From Erpobdella octoculata (lineage: Eukaryota > Annelida > Clitellata > Hirudinida > Erpobdellidae): a stretch of 64,000 nt of DNA. Location of the stretch: NCBI GenBank assembly GCA_963978895.1, contig OZ022247.1, positions 7,285,568-7,349,567 on the forward strand, written 5' to 3'. A program made the position numbers and the translations under genes. Positions within the stretch are counted from its first letter, which is position 1. Every line of letters starts with the position of its first letter. Below, one piece after another: positions 44,047 through 62,482 of this stretch. The notes beneath the pieces are model-generated. The model made no database searches and had not been told where the DNA came from. It saw only the letters and a list, made by a program, of their open reading frames with translations.

Positions 44047-45329
44047 TACAGCACATTCTAACCCAAAAATTGGAAGGGTAAAGTTTGCTTCAAAAAATTG
44101 CTCTTGTTGGATCCTTCCTTTGGTTGTGTGTTGAAGAAAACTCATCCATGAGAAGACATAACTTGGTTGTGTGTTAAAGAAAACAACCATAGACTAATCG
44201 GATAATCTTTTCCAAAAACACTCCTAATTTTTCCATCTAATTTTATAAATTTTGATTGTGTTTAACATCCTTTCCAGTCAAGCATATCTTAGTATCTCAG
44301 CGTTATTTCGTGGGAGCTTATAAGCCATCCCAATATCTCAAGCTTTCAAATATCTTTATGTGATGTTTCTCTATGAAATATGTTTGGTAAATTGTAAGAT
44401 AATGAACCGGAGGCGACAAATAGTTTCAATTGCTCTTTGAGTCATGAAACTGATGAAACCCTAGATATCCATCCATGATTGCCTAAATGCTTGTTGTTTT
44501 GAGACACACAAAAATAGAAACGGAAATACTTTGTGAGAGTCACACACACACATAGAGACACAGAAATAGCAAGTTATGAAAATAAAAGAAAAATATAATT
44601 AATCATGTGATAGAGTAATTATTTAATCCATCAAGAAATTAGCAGCGTCGGACGTTAACCTGCTGATCAAAGTCGTCCACTGGTTTGATAATATAAACCA
44701 TTAATTATTAGGTTAATAAAGTATTATCAACCAAAGATATGATAAAATATTTTTAATAAATCAATTAATTATGTCGATAATTAACTGTTTAAGAAGCAGA
44801 TCTTGCTAACGCCCATTTCAGTAACTTTAAGGATGTGCAGGAGCGTACAAGTGTGCACGTAGCTATCTCGGAATCTGACATAATTGCAGTTATTTTGATG
44901 CTTGACAGTTCCGTGTGTGGGGGAGGTGGGGGGGGAGACTGGAGTTGAGTCGCAAGTAGATGAAGATAAGGAATCCAGCTGATCATCTCATAAATACCAC
45001 GTAAATAATAAAGAATTTAAAAAAATATCGCTATAAAATATTTTTTTTACTTTTTATTTGAAAAAAAAATGATCGTGAATGGCTTACTTACGCGTCATGG
45101 TAATTTAAAGTCTAATAAATATGAGCTAATCGCTATAAAAACAATAAAAATACAAAATTCCACAATTTAATAGCGACAACTAACGTAATAAAAAAACATA
45201 TTTAATCACAATCATGTTTTGGTCAATCACGTGCATTCTTAGTTCCGTCCGTTTCCAGTTCCTCTTGTCAGCGCATTTTCATTTATTTATTTATTTCCCC
45301 CTTCATTCTTTTCATTTTAAATCCTTTAT
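44047..45329. other. AT-rich spacer
   Basis: No gene or recognised element. G-rich tract GGGGGAGGTGGGGGGGGA at about 44920. Confidence 0.4.
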
Positions 45330-45540
45330 TTCATTCGAAAGTTTCTAAGAATTTTCAATCCTCACATACTTCACATATTAAATATTTAGTAGACTGTGGT
45401 CAATGTTTTCATATTTTATAGACTTACTATCATAAAAAAATATTTTGCAAAACATTTTTAGTCGCCGAATTAAAAAATTATAAAGGATTTTGGAAAACGA
45501 AGTTTTTACGATTCACTTGTTATTTGATCGTATCTTCAAT
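45330..45540 (+). repeat. Dispersed repeat family B, copy 1
   Basis: TCCTCACATACTTCACATAT, then CAATGTTTTCATATTTTA, then GGAAAACGAAGTTTTTACG and TCACTTGTTATTTGATCG. The same blocks in the same order and orientation are at about 62290-62475, where the fold-back element has inserted at the end. A weaker match is at about 41460-41600. Confidence 0.6.
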
Positions 45541-45637
45541 GATTAAATGATTATATATGTGCAGTGCCGTAGTATTCATATCAGATCAGCACCTCTGGTA
45601 TTTTTGCATGATCCGCAGAAAAATCAGACGGTCTAGT

Positions 45638-46865
45638 CATCCATTCATCCATCCGTTCTTTCGTCCATCCGCCGTCCGTCCATCCATCCATCCATTCATC
45701 CATCCGTTCTTTCGTCCATCCATCCATCCATCCATCCATCCATCCATCCATCCATCCATCCATCCATCCATCCATCCATCCATCCATCCATCCATCCATC
45801 CATCCATCCATCCATCCATCCATCCATCCATCCATCCATCCATCCATCCATCCATCCATCCATCCATCCATCCATCCATCCATCCATCCATCCATCCATC
45901 CATCCATCCATCCATCCATCCATCCATCCATCCATCCATCCATCCATCCATCCATCCATCCATCCATCCATCCATCCATCCATCCATCCATCCATCCATC
46001 CATCCATCCATCCATCCATCCATCCATCCATCCATCCATCCATCCATCCATCCATCCATCCATCCATCCATCCATCCATCCATCCATCCATCCATCCATC
46101 CATCCATCCATCCATCCATCCATCCATCCATCCATCCATCCATCCATCCATCCATCCATCCATCCATCCATCCATCCATCCATCCATCCATCCATCCATC
46201 CATCCATCCATCCATCCATCCATCCATCCATCCATCCATCCATCCATCCATCCATCCATCCATCCATCCATCCATCCATCCATCCATCCATCCATCCATC
46301 CATCCATCCATCCATCCATCCATCCATCCATCCATCCATCCATCCATCCATCCATCCATCCATCCATCCATCCATCCATCCATCCATCCATCCATCCATC
46401 CATCCATCCATCCATCCATCCATCCATCCATCCATCCATCCATCCATCCATCCATCCATCCATCCATCCATCCATCCATCCATCCATCCATCCATCCATC
46501 CATCCATCCATCCATCCATCCATCCATCCATCCATCCATCCATCCATCCATCCATCCATCCATCCATCCATCCATCCATCCATCCATCCATCCATCCATC
46601 CATCCATCCATCCATCCATCCATCCATCCATCCATCCATCCATCCATCCATCCATCCATCCATCCATCCATCCATCCATCCATCCATCCATCCATCCATC
46701 CATCCATTCATCCATCCGTTCTTTCGTCCACCCATCTATCCATCCGTCCATCCGTCCATCCGTCCATCCGTCCATCCGTCCATCCGTCCATCCGTCCATT
46801 CGTCCATCCGTCCATCCGTCCATCCGTCCATCCGTCCATCCGTTCATCCCTCCATTCGTCCATCG
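45638..46865. repeat. (CATC)n array, about 1 kb pure, flanked by CATCCGTC units
   Basis: The core 45716-46707 is about 248 perfect CATC copies. A marker segment CATTCATCCATCCGTTCTTT followed by CGTCCA occurs twice at the left edge (about 45642 and 45694) and once at the right edge (about 46706). The right flank (46737-46865) is CATCCGTC units. The long open frames are repeat artefacts. Confidence 0.97.
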
Positions 46866-47194
46866 TCTTTCGTCTATAAATTCATCTTACTTTCCTCATA
46901 TACTAAATGCTTACAGGATGGCTTTATATTTATTCAGAATTATTTGTAAATAAAACTAAAACTTAAATAATTGGAAATACAAAAGATATTGGTCTTTGAA
47001 TTTTAAATTTAAAACTTCGTCACTGCATGTTATCTTAAAAATTGATTTGAATAAAAAAATATCAAATTCTTTGGCAGCTTGGAATTTTGGCTTCATTAAG
47101 GACAAAAATATACTTAAGCATTTCAAGAATTTGCATTCACCCATTCACACATCTTAAATACTTCCGCGATTGATTGATTGATTAATTGATTGAT
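46866..47194. other. AT-rich spacer
   Basis: Only a short GATT run at about 47167-47195. No gene. Confidence 0.4.
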
Positions 47195-47479
47195 TGGGAT
47201 GTCCGCGGACGTTTTGAAGCTCGGAAGATCATTATAAAATTTACCTACTTCAAAAAGTTTATAGTTTAATTGAATAAAAATAAATTTTAAGTAACAAAAA
47301 TTATTTAAAAATACATTAAAAAGCATATCATAATGACGACAAAAATTGTCATAGTCATAGTAACTACAAACATCTTTTGCTTACTATTTATCAGGGTAAT
47401 ATTTTTACGATACGAAGTCGCTATGAAGTTTTTCGGCTATCTTAAAAGCATGTTTTTAATCTTTAAAATTAACTTTCAC

Positions 47480-47485
<6 letters not shown>
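47195..47485 (-). repeat. Dispersed repeat family C, copy 2 (inverted)
   Basis: Reverse complement of the family at 35665-36050, starting at GATGTCCGCGGACGTTTTGA and ending AAAAGCATGTTTTTAATC. It runs into a CT array. Confidence 0.7.
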
Positions 47486-47531
<46 letters not shown>

Positions 47532-47588
47532 TCCCTCTCTCTCCCTCTCTCTCCCTCTCTCTCCCTCTCACTCACTCTCTCTCCCTCT
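47486..47588. repeat. (CT)n microsatellite
   Basis: CT repeats with CCCTCT variants in the second half. Confidence 0.95.
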
Positions 47589-47887
47589 AGATTCTAGTGA
47601 CTAGATTCTAGTCTAGCGACTAGATAGTCACGACCGCCGAAGAAACGAGAAAGTTATTTATAGAAAGAGACCCAGATTCATTTGTTTACTACTACAAACC
47701 ACATATGCTTCGAGCAATGCCAACCATGTCATGAGTTATTTATAGAACATCAAAACCCCACACCAGCCCACAGAATCGTGCTAACCTATGCTTGATGATC
47801 TCTTGGTAGAAAAATTTCCTTACGTCACAACCTCGAGTTGATGGGCCTTGATTTGTGCTGGTGCTATGCTGGCGACATTTGGAGTTG

Positions 47888-48022
47888 AGGATGGTGATGA
47901 TGACGATGATGGTGGTTATTATGATGTCGATGGTGTTGATGATGTTGATGGTGTTGATGATTTTCATGATGATGATGATGTGGAGATGTTGTTGATGTTG
48001 ATGATAACGGTGAAGTTGTTGT

Positions 48023-48074
<52 letters not shown>

Positions 48075-48211
48075 GGTGGTGGTGGTGGTGATGGTGGTGG
48101 TGGTGATGATGATGGTGGTGATGATGATGGTGGTGGTGGTGGTGGTGGTGATAACGATAATGGTGATGATAATGAATGTGGTGGTGGTGATGGTGGTGAT
48201 GATGATGGTGG

Positions 48212-48302
<91 letters not shown>

Positions 48303-48351
48303 GATGATGTGGAGATGTTGATGTTGATGTTGATGATGATGACGGTGAGGT

Positions 48352-48395
<44 letters not shown>

Positions 48396-48530
48396 GTGAT
48401 GGTGATGGTGATGGTGATGGTGATGGTGATGGTGATGGTGATGGTGATGGTGATGGTGATGGTGATGGTGATGGTGATGATGATGATGATGATGAATGAT
48501 GATGATGATGATGATGATGATATAATCTAT
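47888..48530. repeat. (GAT/GGT)n compound microsatellite with higher-order units
   Basis: GAT and GGT runs, a (GGTGAT)n block at about 48392-48476, and marker segments GTGGAGATGTTGTTGATG and GGTGATAACGATAATGG that are the inverse of markers in 38950-39756. No gene. Confidence 0.92.
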
Positions 48531-49629
48531 ATGATGATGTTTTGACTATGTTAAGTTGACGACAATGCTGACGATGAAATCAAACAATACAACTAAAACT
48601 GTTTTATTTGCTTAAATTAACATTATAATGAAAATGTCTGCTAAATCGGTTCTATAAAAAAAACTAAGTGCGACCTTTGACATTTAAACAATTATTTTCT
48701 ATTTAAACTAAATTAAATAACCATCTTTGGGCAATTTTTTTTAAATGACACACCATTAAAGTTGAGGGAAAAATGATTGCGTTATTTGATAACATGTTTT
48801 TGATGAAATATAAAAAATTGATAAATGATTCACATGATCGCGTGTGTTCGTGTTTGTGTTTGTGCTTGTGCGCGTGTGTGTTTTTGTTAATATATTGTTG
48901 ATTTTTTCTGCAAACACATAAACACCACGTGACTTATAAAACTTAAAGCACGATGGAGGAAGATCTATTTTTAGCGAACCAAACATGTGTAGGTTAATTC
49001 AGCTTTATTAAAATATTTTGATTTCCAATTAATATAATTTAAACAAAAATATTATTTCTTGCACAGAAGTTATTTCTTGTACAAATCAAAAATTCAACAA
49101 ATGAATTGTAATCGGTTGCGTTGTAAATGATTACAATTCAGCAGTTGTATTCAGGGACATGTGCATTATTTTCTCTAAATTGATCGACTGGTCACCTCTG
49201 TTATTGACAATTCGCATCGACAAAAACGAAAACGAAATCACAGGAACGACTGAATTTGTAAATTGAATCCGAATGGAAATACGCATGCCAGCTTACCATT
49301 GTTTAAAAAAAATTTTTCATTCCTGCTTATTTTATTTCCACAGAAGATGAAACCCCTTAAAAAGATGGAAACACGTGTGAAACGTTATATTCAATATATT
49401 ATGTAATAATTAAAAAAAAAACAATTTTTTTAATATCTTTCTAAAATTTCAATTACAATTTTGTAATTCTCTGGCAAAAGTTTAAATGGTGTTCTTTTAT
49501 TTCTTGTTTTCAATATTTTCATCTTCTAGTTTTTTTATTTGGAAATTTAGCACGGGCATGCCTGCCTCTCACCGAAAAACTAAAATAAATAAAAACAAAA
49601 GTTAAAAATAACAATATTCACAATTCTTA
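48531..49629. other. AT-rich spacer
   Basis: Nothing recognisable apart from a short GT-rich run at about 48838-48885. Confidence 0.4.
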
Positions 49630-49995
49630 ACAATGTCACTATAGTAATCGCCTAGCAACGTTTTGAACGTAAAAATGTTTGATGCGTCTCAAACTTTTTG
49701 CAACAAACTGTTCCAGTCAGCTACAACTCCATTGCTGAAGAAAAACTTCCGTCAATCTTCATGAGCTAACGTGGTTGACAACTTGAAATGATGCACAACA
49801 AGACAGTGCTCTTTCTGTAATTGATATCATAAAGCAAGATTAGGTCTGTCCGTCTCTTTCTATACACAAATTAATGCAGTTTCAGTTCTTCTAGTTTATC
49901 TAAATAACTCGAACTTTTATATGCAAAATCAAATTTTGTTGCCCTGTTCTGTATTTTCTCTATTGCTTTTATTGAGCCTTGCTTGGATCGCATTT
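49630..49995 (-). pseudogene. LINE reverse-transcriptase C-terminal fragment, decayed
   Basis: The minus strand reads SKQGSIKAIEKIQNRATKFD, then SSYLDKLEELKLH, a stop, then YRKRRTDLILLYDIN, and in other frames FFFSNGVVADWNSLLQKV followed by a stop and FKTLLGDYYSDI. These correspond in order to the CR1/Jockey-type C terminus (IEKVQRRATK, SY-ERL--LNL, YRR-R-DLI-YKI, FFS-RVV--WNSLP, F---LD). Several stops and frameshifts show it is an old remnant. Confidence 0.7.
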
Positions 49996-51002
49996 TCCAT
50001 TATAAAAGTATACTAGATCGATTTCCGATAAATATTTTAAATTTCTTGCAATCATTTCAAACATTTTGTCAAAAGCCTTTTTCAGATCTGAACATGAACA
50101 ACTTTATTTGACTCAACTTATCAAGAAACTTCAGAAGCTGCAATGTCGTATCCACTTCTTCTTTCACCTCCATATTTCCTCTTTACTCTTCCACGTTAAT
50201 CTTTCTTTCATTTTTCTATTTCATTCTTTCCTTCACTTCACTTCCATTCCTGCAAGTTATGAATTTGCAAATAAAAGAAAATTGTTCTATAGTAAGTTTT
50301 AATTGTTAACAGTAATTTTAAATTGTTTTTAGTTGTTTTCTACCTCCAAACAACAACAAAGAATTATAAATGAGCATCGTTATGTACCATGATTTATAGA
50401 AAAATAATTAGTCTGTAGAAATAAACGGATTATGTAAGTTTTCAAGTGTCTTACATTACCAGAAAGCCACATGAGGTATTAGTGAGTTTTTTGTTGGAAG
50501 TAGAAAACAGGTTTCCTTTGTTCTGAGATTTTGATGTTGGTGTTGTTCAAAATTAAAGTTATTTGCTTTGATGTTTGCATAGTGTTTTGTTTAGATTGAA
50601 TATTAAAAACAATGACTCATCTTCCTGGTTAACATTTAAAAACGTTCCCCAGTTATTTCTAAAATGACTATATTTGTGATCTTGAAGCTCAACCCTATTC
50701 CATTACCTTCATCATAAGATCATCATCGTTATCATCATTAATCATTACACACATTATCATCATTCCATAAATCATCATCATCACCACCATTGTCATCAAA
50801 TGGTCAGTGTTTAATATGCAAACAAATTATTGTAGAAGTGTTAGTACCAGGAGCATATGACACCGGGGATATATCAAGGTTAGCCATGACAGCTGCCAGT
50901 CCCATTAAAACACATTTGACGTGGCGTTGCGTATTCTTCAGTAAAATGTTCCAGTACGAACATTTGTCAACACTGACGCTTTTAAAGTGAACGCGTAGTA
51001 TA
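49996..51002. other. Spacer before the TAG arrays
   Basis: CAT/ATC runs at about 50700-50800. No gene is supported. Confidence 0.4.
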
Positions 51003-51658
<656 letters not shown>

Positions 51659-51659
51659 A

Positions 51660-51996
51660 GGCGCCGTAGCACAGTGGTGAAAGCAGTTATGCTATCATCC
51701 TGCGGTCGTGGGTTCAAATCTCAGTCACGGCGAGGCGTAATTCCGTTGAGCAAGGAATTCACTCACACTGCTCAGGCCAACTCAGCCTTTCATCCTTCAC
51801 TGGTCGATGAATGAGTACCAGTTTCACGACTGGGAAGTAATAGGGTTCGGCACATTCCGATTTCGGATACACGTGCGGGTGGCAGGTAACACTGTGTGAT
51901 CCCATATGCACTAGCAGTTCCCGGCGCTGCTGGGGTATTAATTGATATACGAAGTAGCGCCCTAATGTTATACATTTACATTTACATTTTATTTAG
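51660..51996 (+). mobile_element. tRNA-derived SINE (SINE-A), inserted in a TAG array
   Basis: The RNA polymerase III promoter is intact in form: A box TAGCACAGTGG (51667-51677) and B box GGTTCAAATCT (51711-51721), 33 bp apart as in a tRNA. The body continues through CAACTCAGCCTTTCATCC and GGCAGGTAACACTGTGTG, and the tail is ACATTTACATTTACATTTT. TAG repeats lie on both sides (to 51658 and 51994-52002). A second, inverted copy lies at 33991-34309. Transcribed by Pol III, it would depend on a LINE for mobility. Confidence 0.88.
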
Positions 51997-52002
51997 TAGT
52001 AG

Positions 52003-58289
<6,287 letters not shown>

Positions 58290-58374
58290 CAGAATGTTTT
58301 AAAGACAATCTATCTGATTTTCTAGGATCAGAAAATTTCGAGAACTCAGAACTGTTACTTAAAGTTAATAGATA

Positions 58375-58564
58375 GACCTTTCTGATTTTTTTATAATAGT
58401 TTATAGTCCTTTACAGCAAGTGTTTTAAGACTGAAATGACTGTATGTAAGAAGCACTTAAGTACTTCCTGTCGTGGATCATAATTTGATCCTTATAACTT
58501 TTCTCTCCTCCTTTCTCCAGGCTTGGGACTGGCTTGCAAATGAAAGGCGAGTTGACCTTTCTGA
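58375..58564 (-). mobile_element. Short retroposon (SINE-B copy 3) with 11-bp target duplication
   Basis: Insert 58386-58553 lies between perfect GACCTTTCTGA repeats (58375-58385 and 58554-58564). On the minus strand it reads GCAAGCCAGTCCCAAGCCTG near its start, has TCCACGACAGGAAGTACTTA in the middle, and ends TAAACTATTATAAAAAA. It is homologous to 40859-41036 and to the short copy at 577-640. Confidence 0.87.
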
Positions 58565-58599
58565 ATGAAGTCTTATTGTTTTAATGCGTATGTCATGAT

Positions 58600-58742
58600 A
58601 TGATTTCAATTATGATCTGTTTCAGAGATAAAAAAGACGCAATTGGAGACGTTAAATGATTTTTTGATGTTTTGAGAACATTTTATTCTTTTCTAACTTC
58701 GTCTTGGTTGTGAACTCTAATTTGTATAACTGAAGATAACTA
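58600..58742 (+). repeat. Probable old relative of the R2-like 3' UTR
   Basis: GGAGACGTTAAATGATTTTT, then GAACATTTTATTCTTTTCT, then TCTTGGTTGTGAACTCTAAT resemble in order GGGGACGTGAAATATTTTTG, GGACATTTTATTCTTATG and TCCTGGCTGTAAATTATTGG in the 3' UTR at 57318-57410. The match is only partial (roughly two-thirds by eye), so it would be a diverged copy or sister family. No TAG repeat follows it. Confidence 0.45.
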
Positions 58743-59818
58743 TATAGACATGCACGAAAATACTGCACATACATCTAAGTATATATGCAATATGCAAGTA
58801 AAAACAAACAAGTGTTTGCAAGTATGTACAATATTACACATGAAAATCAATGAAATAACTGTAAGTACGCAACAATAACATCGCAGTTTCACGTCATAAC
58901 AATTTTTTTATCATAAATTCATCATTTCGCATTTATAATTCGTGGTTTATTGGCAATGTCTGTGCATAATTGATGGGTAGGGAGTCTAAAGTAAACGTTA
59001 ACAACGATGGTAGGTGGGGGGAACCATAGAAGCTGTTGTTCTATGACCTTTGTGGTGACACGTGGCTTTGGGTAAATTATACAATGAGAGAAACAAAATC
59101 TCATCTTCCTCTTTATTAAACAAACTCTTGTTCTCTCATATTTTTAAATATTTTTTTTTATTTCAACCCCTGTTGGACTCCATGGAATGAATGAACTGAG
59201 TGATTGAAGATGAATCGGATGTTTAATGACTGTTTTGAATGGAATTTCTTCGTGCGTGTATCTGAGTGTATATGTTCCTGTATATGCATGTATCTGTGTG
59301 TATATGTTCCTGTATAGGCGTGTATCTGCGCGGATATGCTCTTGTATGTGTGTATCTGAGTGTATATGTTCTTGTATGGGTGTATCTGTCGGTATGTATG
59401 TAAATGTATATGCGTAAGTATTTAAGTATATAAGACATGCGTGTCTGTCTGTGTGTACAATATTTTTAAAATTTGTTTATTTTCCAGAAACTGAAATCAG
59501 TCGGGTGCGTTTATATGCGCGCCTACAACAAAGATATCAAACGAGCCATATCTTATTTTTACTTTTTTTTAACTTCTTTCTTCAACTTTTTTCTCTTTTT
59601 TTCAACACAACGACGTTTTCATTCTCCAACTTCAGTCCATCTCTCTTTCTTTAACTCATTTCTTCCACCTCGTTTGAGTTACCTTTATTGTATTTTAGCG
59701 GCTCACATGGCACGCCACATTTTCATGTTTTTCGAAAACATTAAATTTTATGGGTTTGACGTCACAGAAAGCTCATTCGTATCACGTGCTCAAATATTTT
59801 TAACAGCATAATTTTTTC
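58743..59818. other. Spacer with GTAT-rich stretch
   Basis: About 59255-59410 is a degenerate GTATCTGTGTGTATATGTTC-type repeat of about 30 bp. No gene. Confidence 0.4.
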
Positions 59819-59819
59819 T

Positions 59820-59952
59820 TGAGATGATGATGATGTTTATGATGATGAAAATGACGGTGATGGTGACGATAAAGATGATGATGATAATGATGATGATGAT
59901 TATGTTGATGATGATGATGATGATGCTGATGATGATGATGATGATGATGACC
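59820..59952. repeat. (GAT)n microsatellite
   Basis: GATGAT repeats with interruptions. Confidence 0.9.
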
Positions 59953-60220
59953 ACTTTAATGAAAACTATTCTATGAGCAAATATAAATACAATAGAAACT
60001 TGAATATTAACTATAATGCTTAAAAAAATAACTGAAATATTTTGAAAAATAGGCAAAGTTGCGCATAAGTTATCGCGAACAAATTTATTTATAATGAAAG
60101 CCTTAGTAGCACCTGTGCAGCAACTTTACGCTTGATTGGCCACGCATGCAGGTAGGCAGGTAGATAGGTGAGTTGACAGGTACCGCAGATTGTTAGGTAC
60201 TTCTCTTCATCAACTAACGG

Positions 60221-60221
60221 T

Positions 60222-60272
<51 letters not shown>
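60221..60272. repeat. (TA)n microsatellite
   Basis: A second run occupies 60438-60502, immediately before the candidate LTR. Confidence 0.9.
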
Positions 60273-60275
<3 letters not shown>

Positions 60276-60436
60276 TTTACCAGTTTAATAAAAATATATA
60301 CCAGTTGGTTCAAAAGTGTCTTGGTATTTCCGATTTTCGAAAAGTTTCACGTTTGATAGAAAACGTTTGTAATAAGAAATGGGCCATAGTCTTTAATAAA
60401 GCGTGTTTAAAAGAACATCTTGTTCCTAATTATTTG

Positions 60437-60505
<69 letters not shown>

Positions 60506-60695
60506 TGTAAAATCGCTGATTTTACGATCAGTTTCCCATTAATAGACGTTAAAGGATTTAGAACAATTATTATATACATTATTATTATTATATCATAAGG
60601 TATAAATAGGATTTATTAAGCTTCATTTATTATCATCCAATAAACTAGAAAACCATTCTATTGAGCCCGGTTTACGATTTGGTGATATCGTAACA
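60506..60695 (+). repeat. Candidate 5' LTR (about 190 bp)
   Basis: It starts TGTAAAATCGCTG and ends GATATCGTAACA, and is followed after one T by a tRNA-Leu primer-binding site. It contains TATAAATA (about 60601) and AATAAAC (about 60641), which fit a promoter and a poly(A) signal. The left edge is chosen by the TG rule and is uncertain because no second LTR is visible in the window. Confidence 0.5.
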
Positions 60696-60696
60696 T

Positions 60697-60714
60697 TGGT
60701 GTCAGAAGTGGGAT
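60697..60714 (+). other. Primer-binding site, tRNA-Leu
   Basis: TGGTGTCAGAAGTGGGAT is complementary to the 3' end of animal tRNA-Leu including CCA. It sits one base after the LTR end and 8 bp before the gag ATG, the standard layout of an LTR retrotransposon. Confidence 0.75.
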
Positions 60715-60721
60715 TAGAAGA

Positions 60722-62107
60722 ATGGTTTTGAAAGCATTGGATGAACTCTCGATACTCGAGTTGAGGCGGGAACTTAGAAAACGAGAGCTCAGTGATAAAG
60801 GAAAAAAGTCTGAGCTCGTGGACCGCCTCCGGACGTCATTGGAGGACAATGGGTTTGACCCAGAAGAGTATGAGTTCGAAGCAGAAAATGAATTGATGAA
60901 GGCTCTGAACAAGATGGCGGAAGAAAAGAGAGCAGCACAGCAGGAAATGAAGAAATTTCTTGAACTCCTCATGGGTGACACAAACAATTGCGGAAACAAA
61001 AAAAACGGTCATGAGCCATGCAAAGATGTTCAAGATGAACCATGCAAGGATGTTCAAGATGAACCATGCAAGGATGGTCATGGTGATGAGCCTTGCCCTT
61101 GCAAAGATGTTCAAGATGAACCATGCAAAGATGGTCATGATGATGAGCCTGTCAAAGACGGTCATGATGATGAGCCTGTCAAAGACGGTCATGATGATGA
61201 GCCTGTCAAAGACGGTCATGATGATGAGCCTGTCAAAGACGGTCATGAAAATGAACCTTGCAAAGATGCTCAAGATGAACCATGCAAAGATGGTGATGAC
61301 GAGTCTGGCAAAGATGGTGACAATGATACAGTCGGTTTGGACGTCGAAAAAAAAACTAAAAAAGATGGAAAGAATGTTGAAAACGAAATTCAAAACGATG
61401 ATGATGAAAGTGACGATGATGATTATAATAATGGCAATAACAGCGATGGCTTTTACCCATACAGCGACGGTTCTGAAACGGAAACCTCCATGACAGATGA
61501 CGGCACCGAATATTCAGCGTGAGATTTTAGTGACGAATCTGACTCGGATGAAGCAACCGAGGATTTAAAAACGGACGAAACTCCAATGGGGAAATACATC
61601 GAAGCTAACTTGACAAAAAAAGAAGACACTGATATGAGAGACGATGGCCATGATTCGAAGAAAGATCCGCTGGACGATACGAAAGTTGACACCGACGAAA
61701 GAGCCGAGTTGGAATGTGAAAAGAAAACGTTCGATTGTAGCTTGGAAGAAAACAAAGATGACGGCGATGAACTTCTCCAAAACAACAATAGCAATGCAGC
61801 CAGCAAAAACTCTGAAAAAGATGAGCCAAGAACAGAGAACGGTACCGAAGATTATATATCAGATGAATCCACAGAGGATTCTAGATCAGATGAATCCACA
61901 GAAAATTCAAAATCAGATGAATCCACAGAGGATTCTAGATCAGATAGACTAAGAGTCATTTTAAAATCAAATAACAGTTTGATGAAGGGATTTATTGGAT
62001 TTATGGAACGTGTTTTCGAAAAACCTTTTGAAGAGTTTCTTGAGAAAGATCTAAAAGATGTGAAGGAAGAAGAAAAAGCAGACAGAAAAAAAACTAGAAA
62101 TTTTTAG
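60722..62107 (+). CDS. SAP-domain Gag-like protein of an LTR retrotransposon, interrupted by one TGA
   Basis: ATG at 60722 opens 266 codons to a TGA at 61520-61522. The same frame then stays open for another 194 codons to the TAG at 62105-62107. Residues about 6-40 form a SAP DNA-binding motif (LDELSILELRRELRKRELSD, then KGKKSELVDRLR), as found at the start of many metazoan Gypsy Gag proteins. A coiled-coil-like stretch with EEKRAAQQEMKKFLELL follows. Residues about 100-195 are tandem KDGHDDEPV / KDVQDEPC units, and the rest is acidic with SDESTEDSR repeats after the TGA. No CCHC knuckle, protease or RT follows before 62483. It may be a non-autonomous element, a broken one, or a domesticated gene. 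The TGA may be a mutation or a read-through site. Confidence 0.7.
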
Positions 62108-62482
62108 CTTATTTAAAAACAACGATATTTAGTTTTCACATTTAAAAGTTTATAATAAAAAAGTTTGTCTATTCTATATTGATTAGAAAATAGCTCATAT
62201 TTTCAATTCTCACAACCGAGTTGAAATTTGGTTGGTTTATATGTTACTGCGGATTTTTTACGGGTTTTTTGGTTTCCATATTAATTGGACATTTTCTTAT
62301 ATTTTTAATCCTCACATACTTCATATATCAAGTTTTTAGAAAACTATGATCAATGTTTTTCTATTTTAAAGACTTAGTATCGTGACAAAATGATTAGCAA
62401 AAAAAAATAGAATTACAAAATATACAGGAGTTGTGAAAAACGAAGTTTTTAATGTTTCACTTGTTATTTAACGTGAATAACT
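62108..62482 (+). repeat. Dispersed repeat family B, copy 2, and target duplication of the fold-back element
   Basis: About 62290-62475 matches 45340-45540 (CCTCACATACTTCATATATC, then CAATGTTTTTCTATTTTA, then GAAAAACGAAGTTTTTAATG). The GAATAACT at 62475-62482 is the left target duplication of the next element. Sequence between 62108 and 62290 is 3' of the Gag frame and holds nothing else recognisable. Confidence 0.55.

Noticed and set aside
45557..46879. Long open frames on both strands across the CATC array (up to 440 codons)
   Set aside because: They are HPSI/GWMD repeats forced by a four-base repeat, present in several frames, with no protein-like flanks.
60836..61393. 185-codon minus-strand frame opposite the SAP-domain ORF
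   Set aside because: It is the mirror of the tandem KDGHDDEP repeats; the plus-strand frame has a recognisable domain and the primer-site context.
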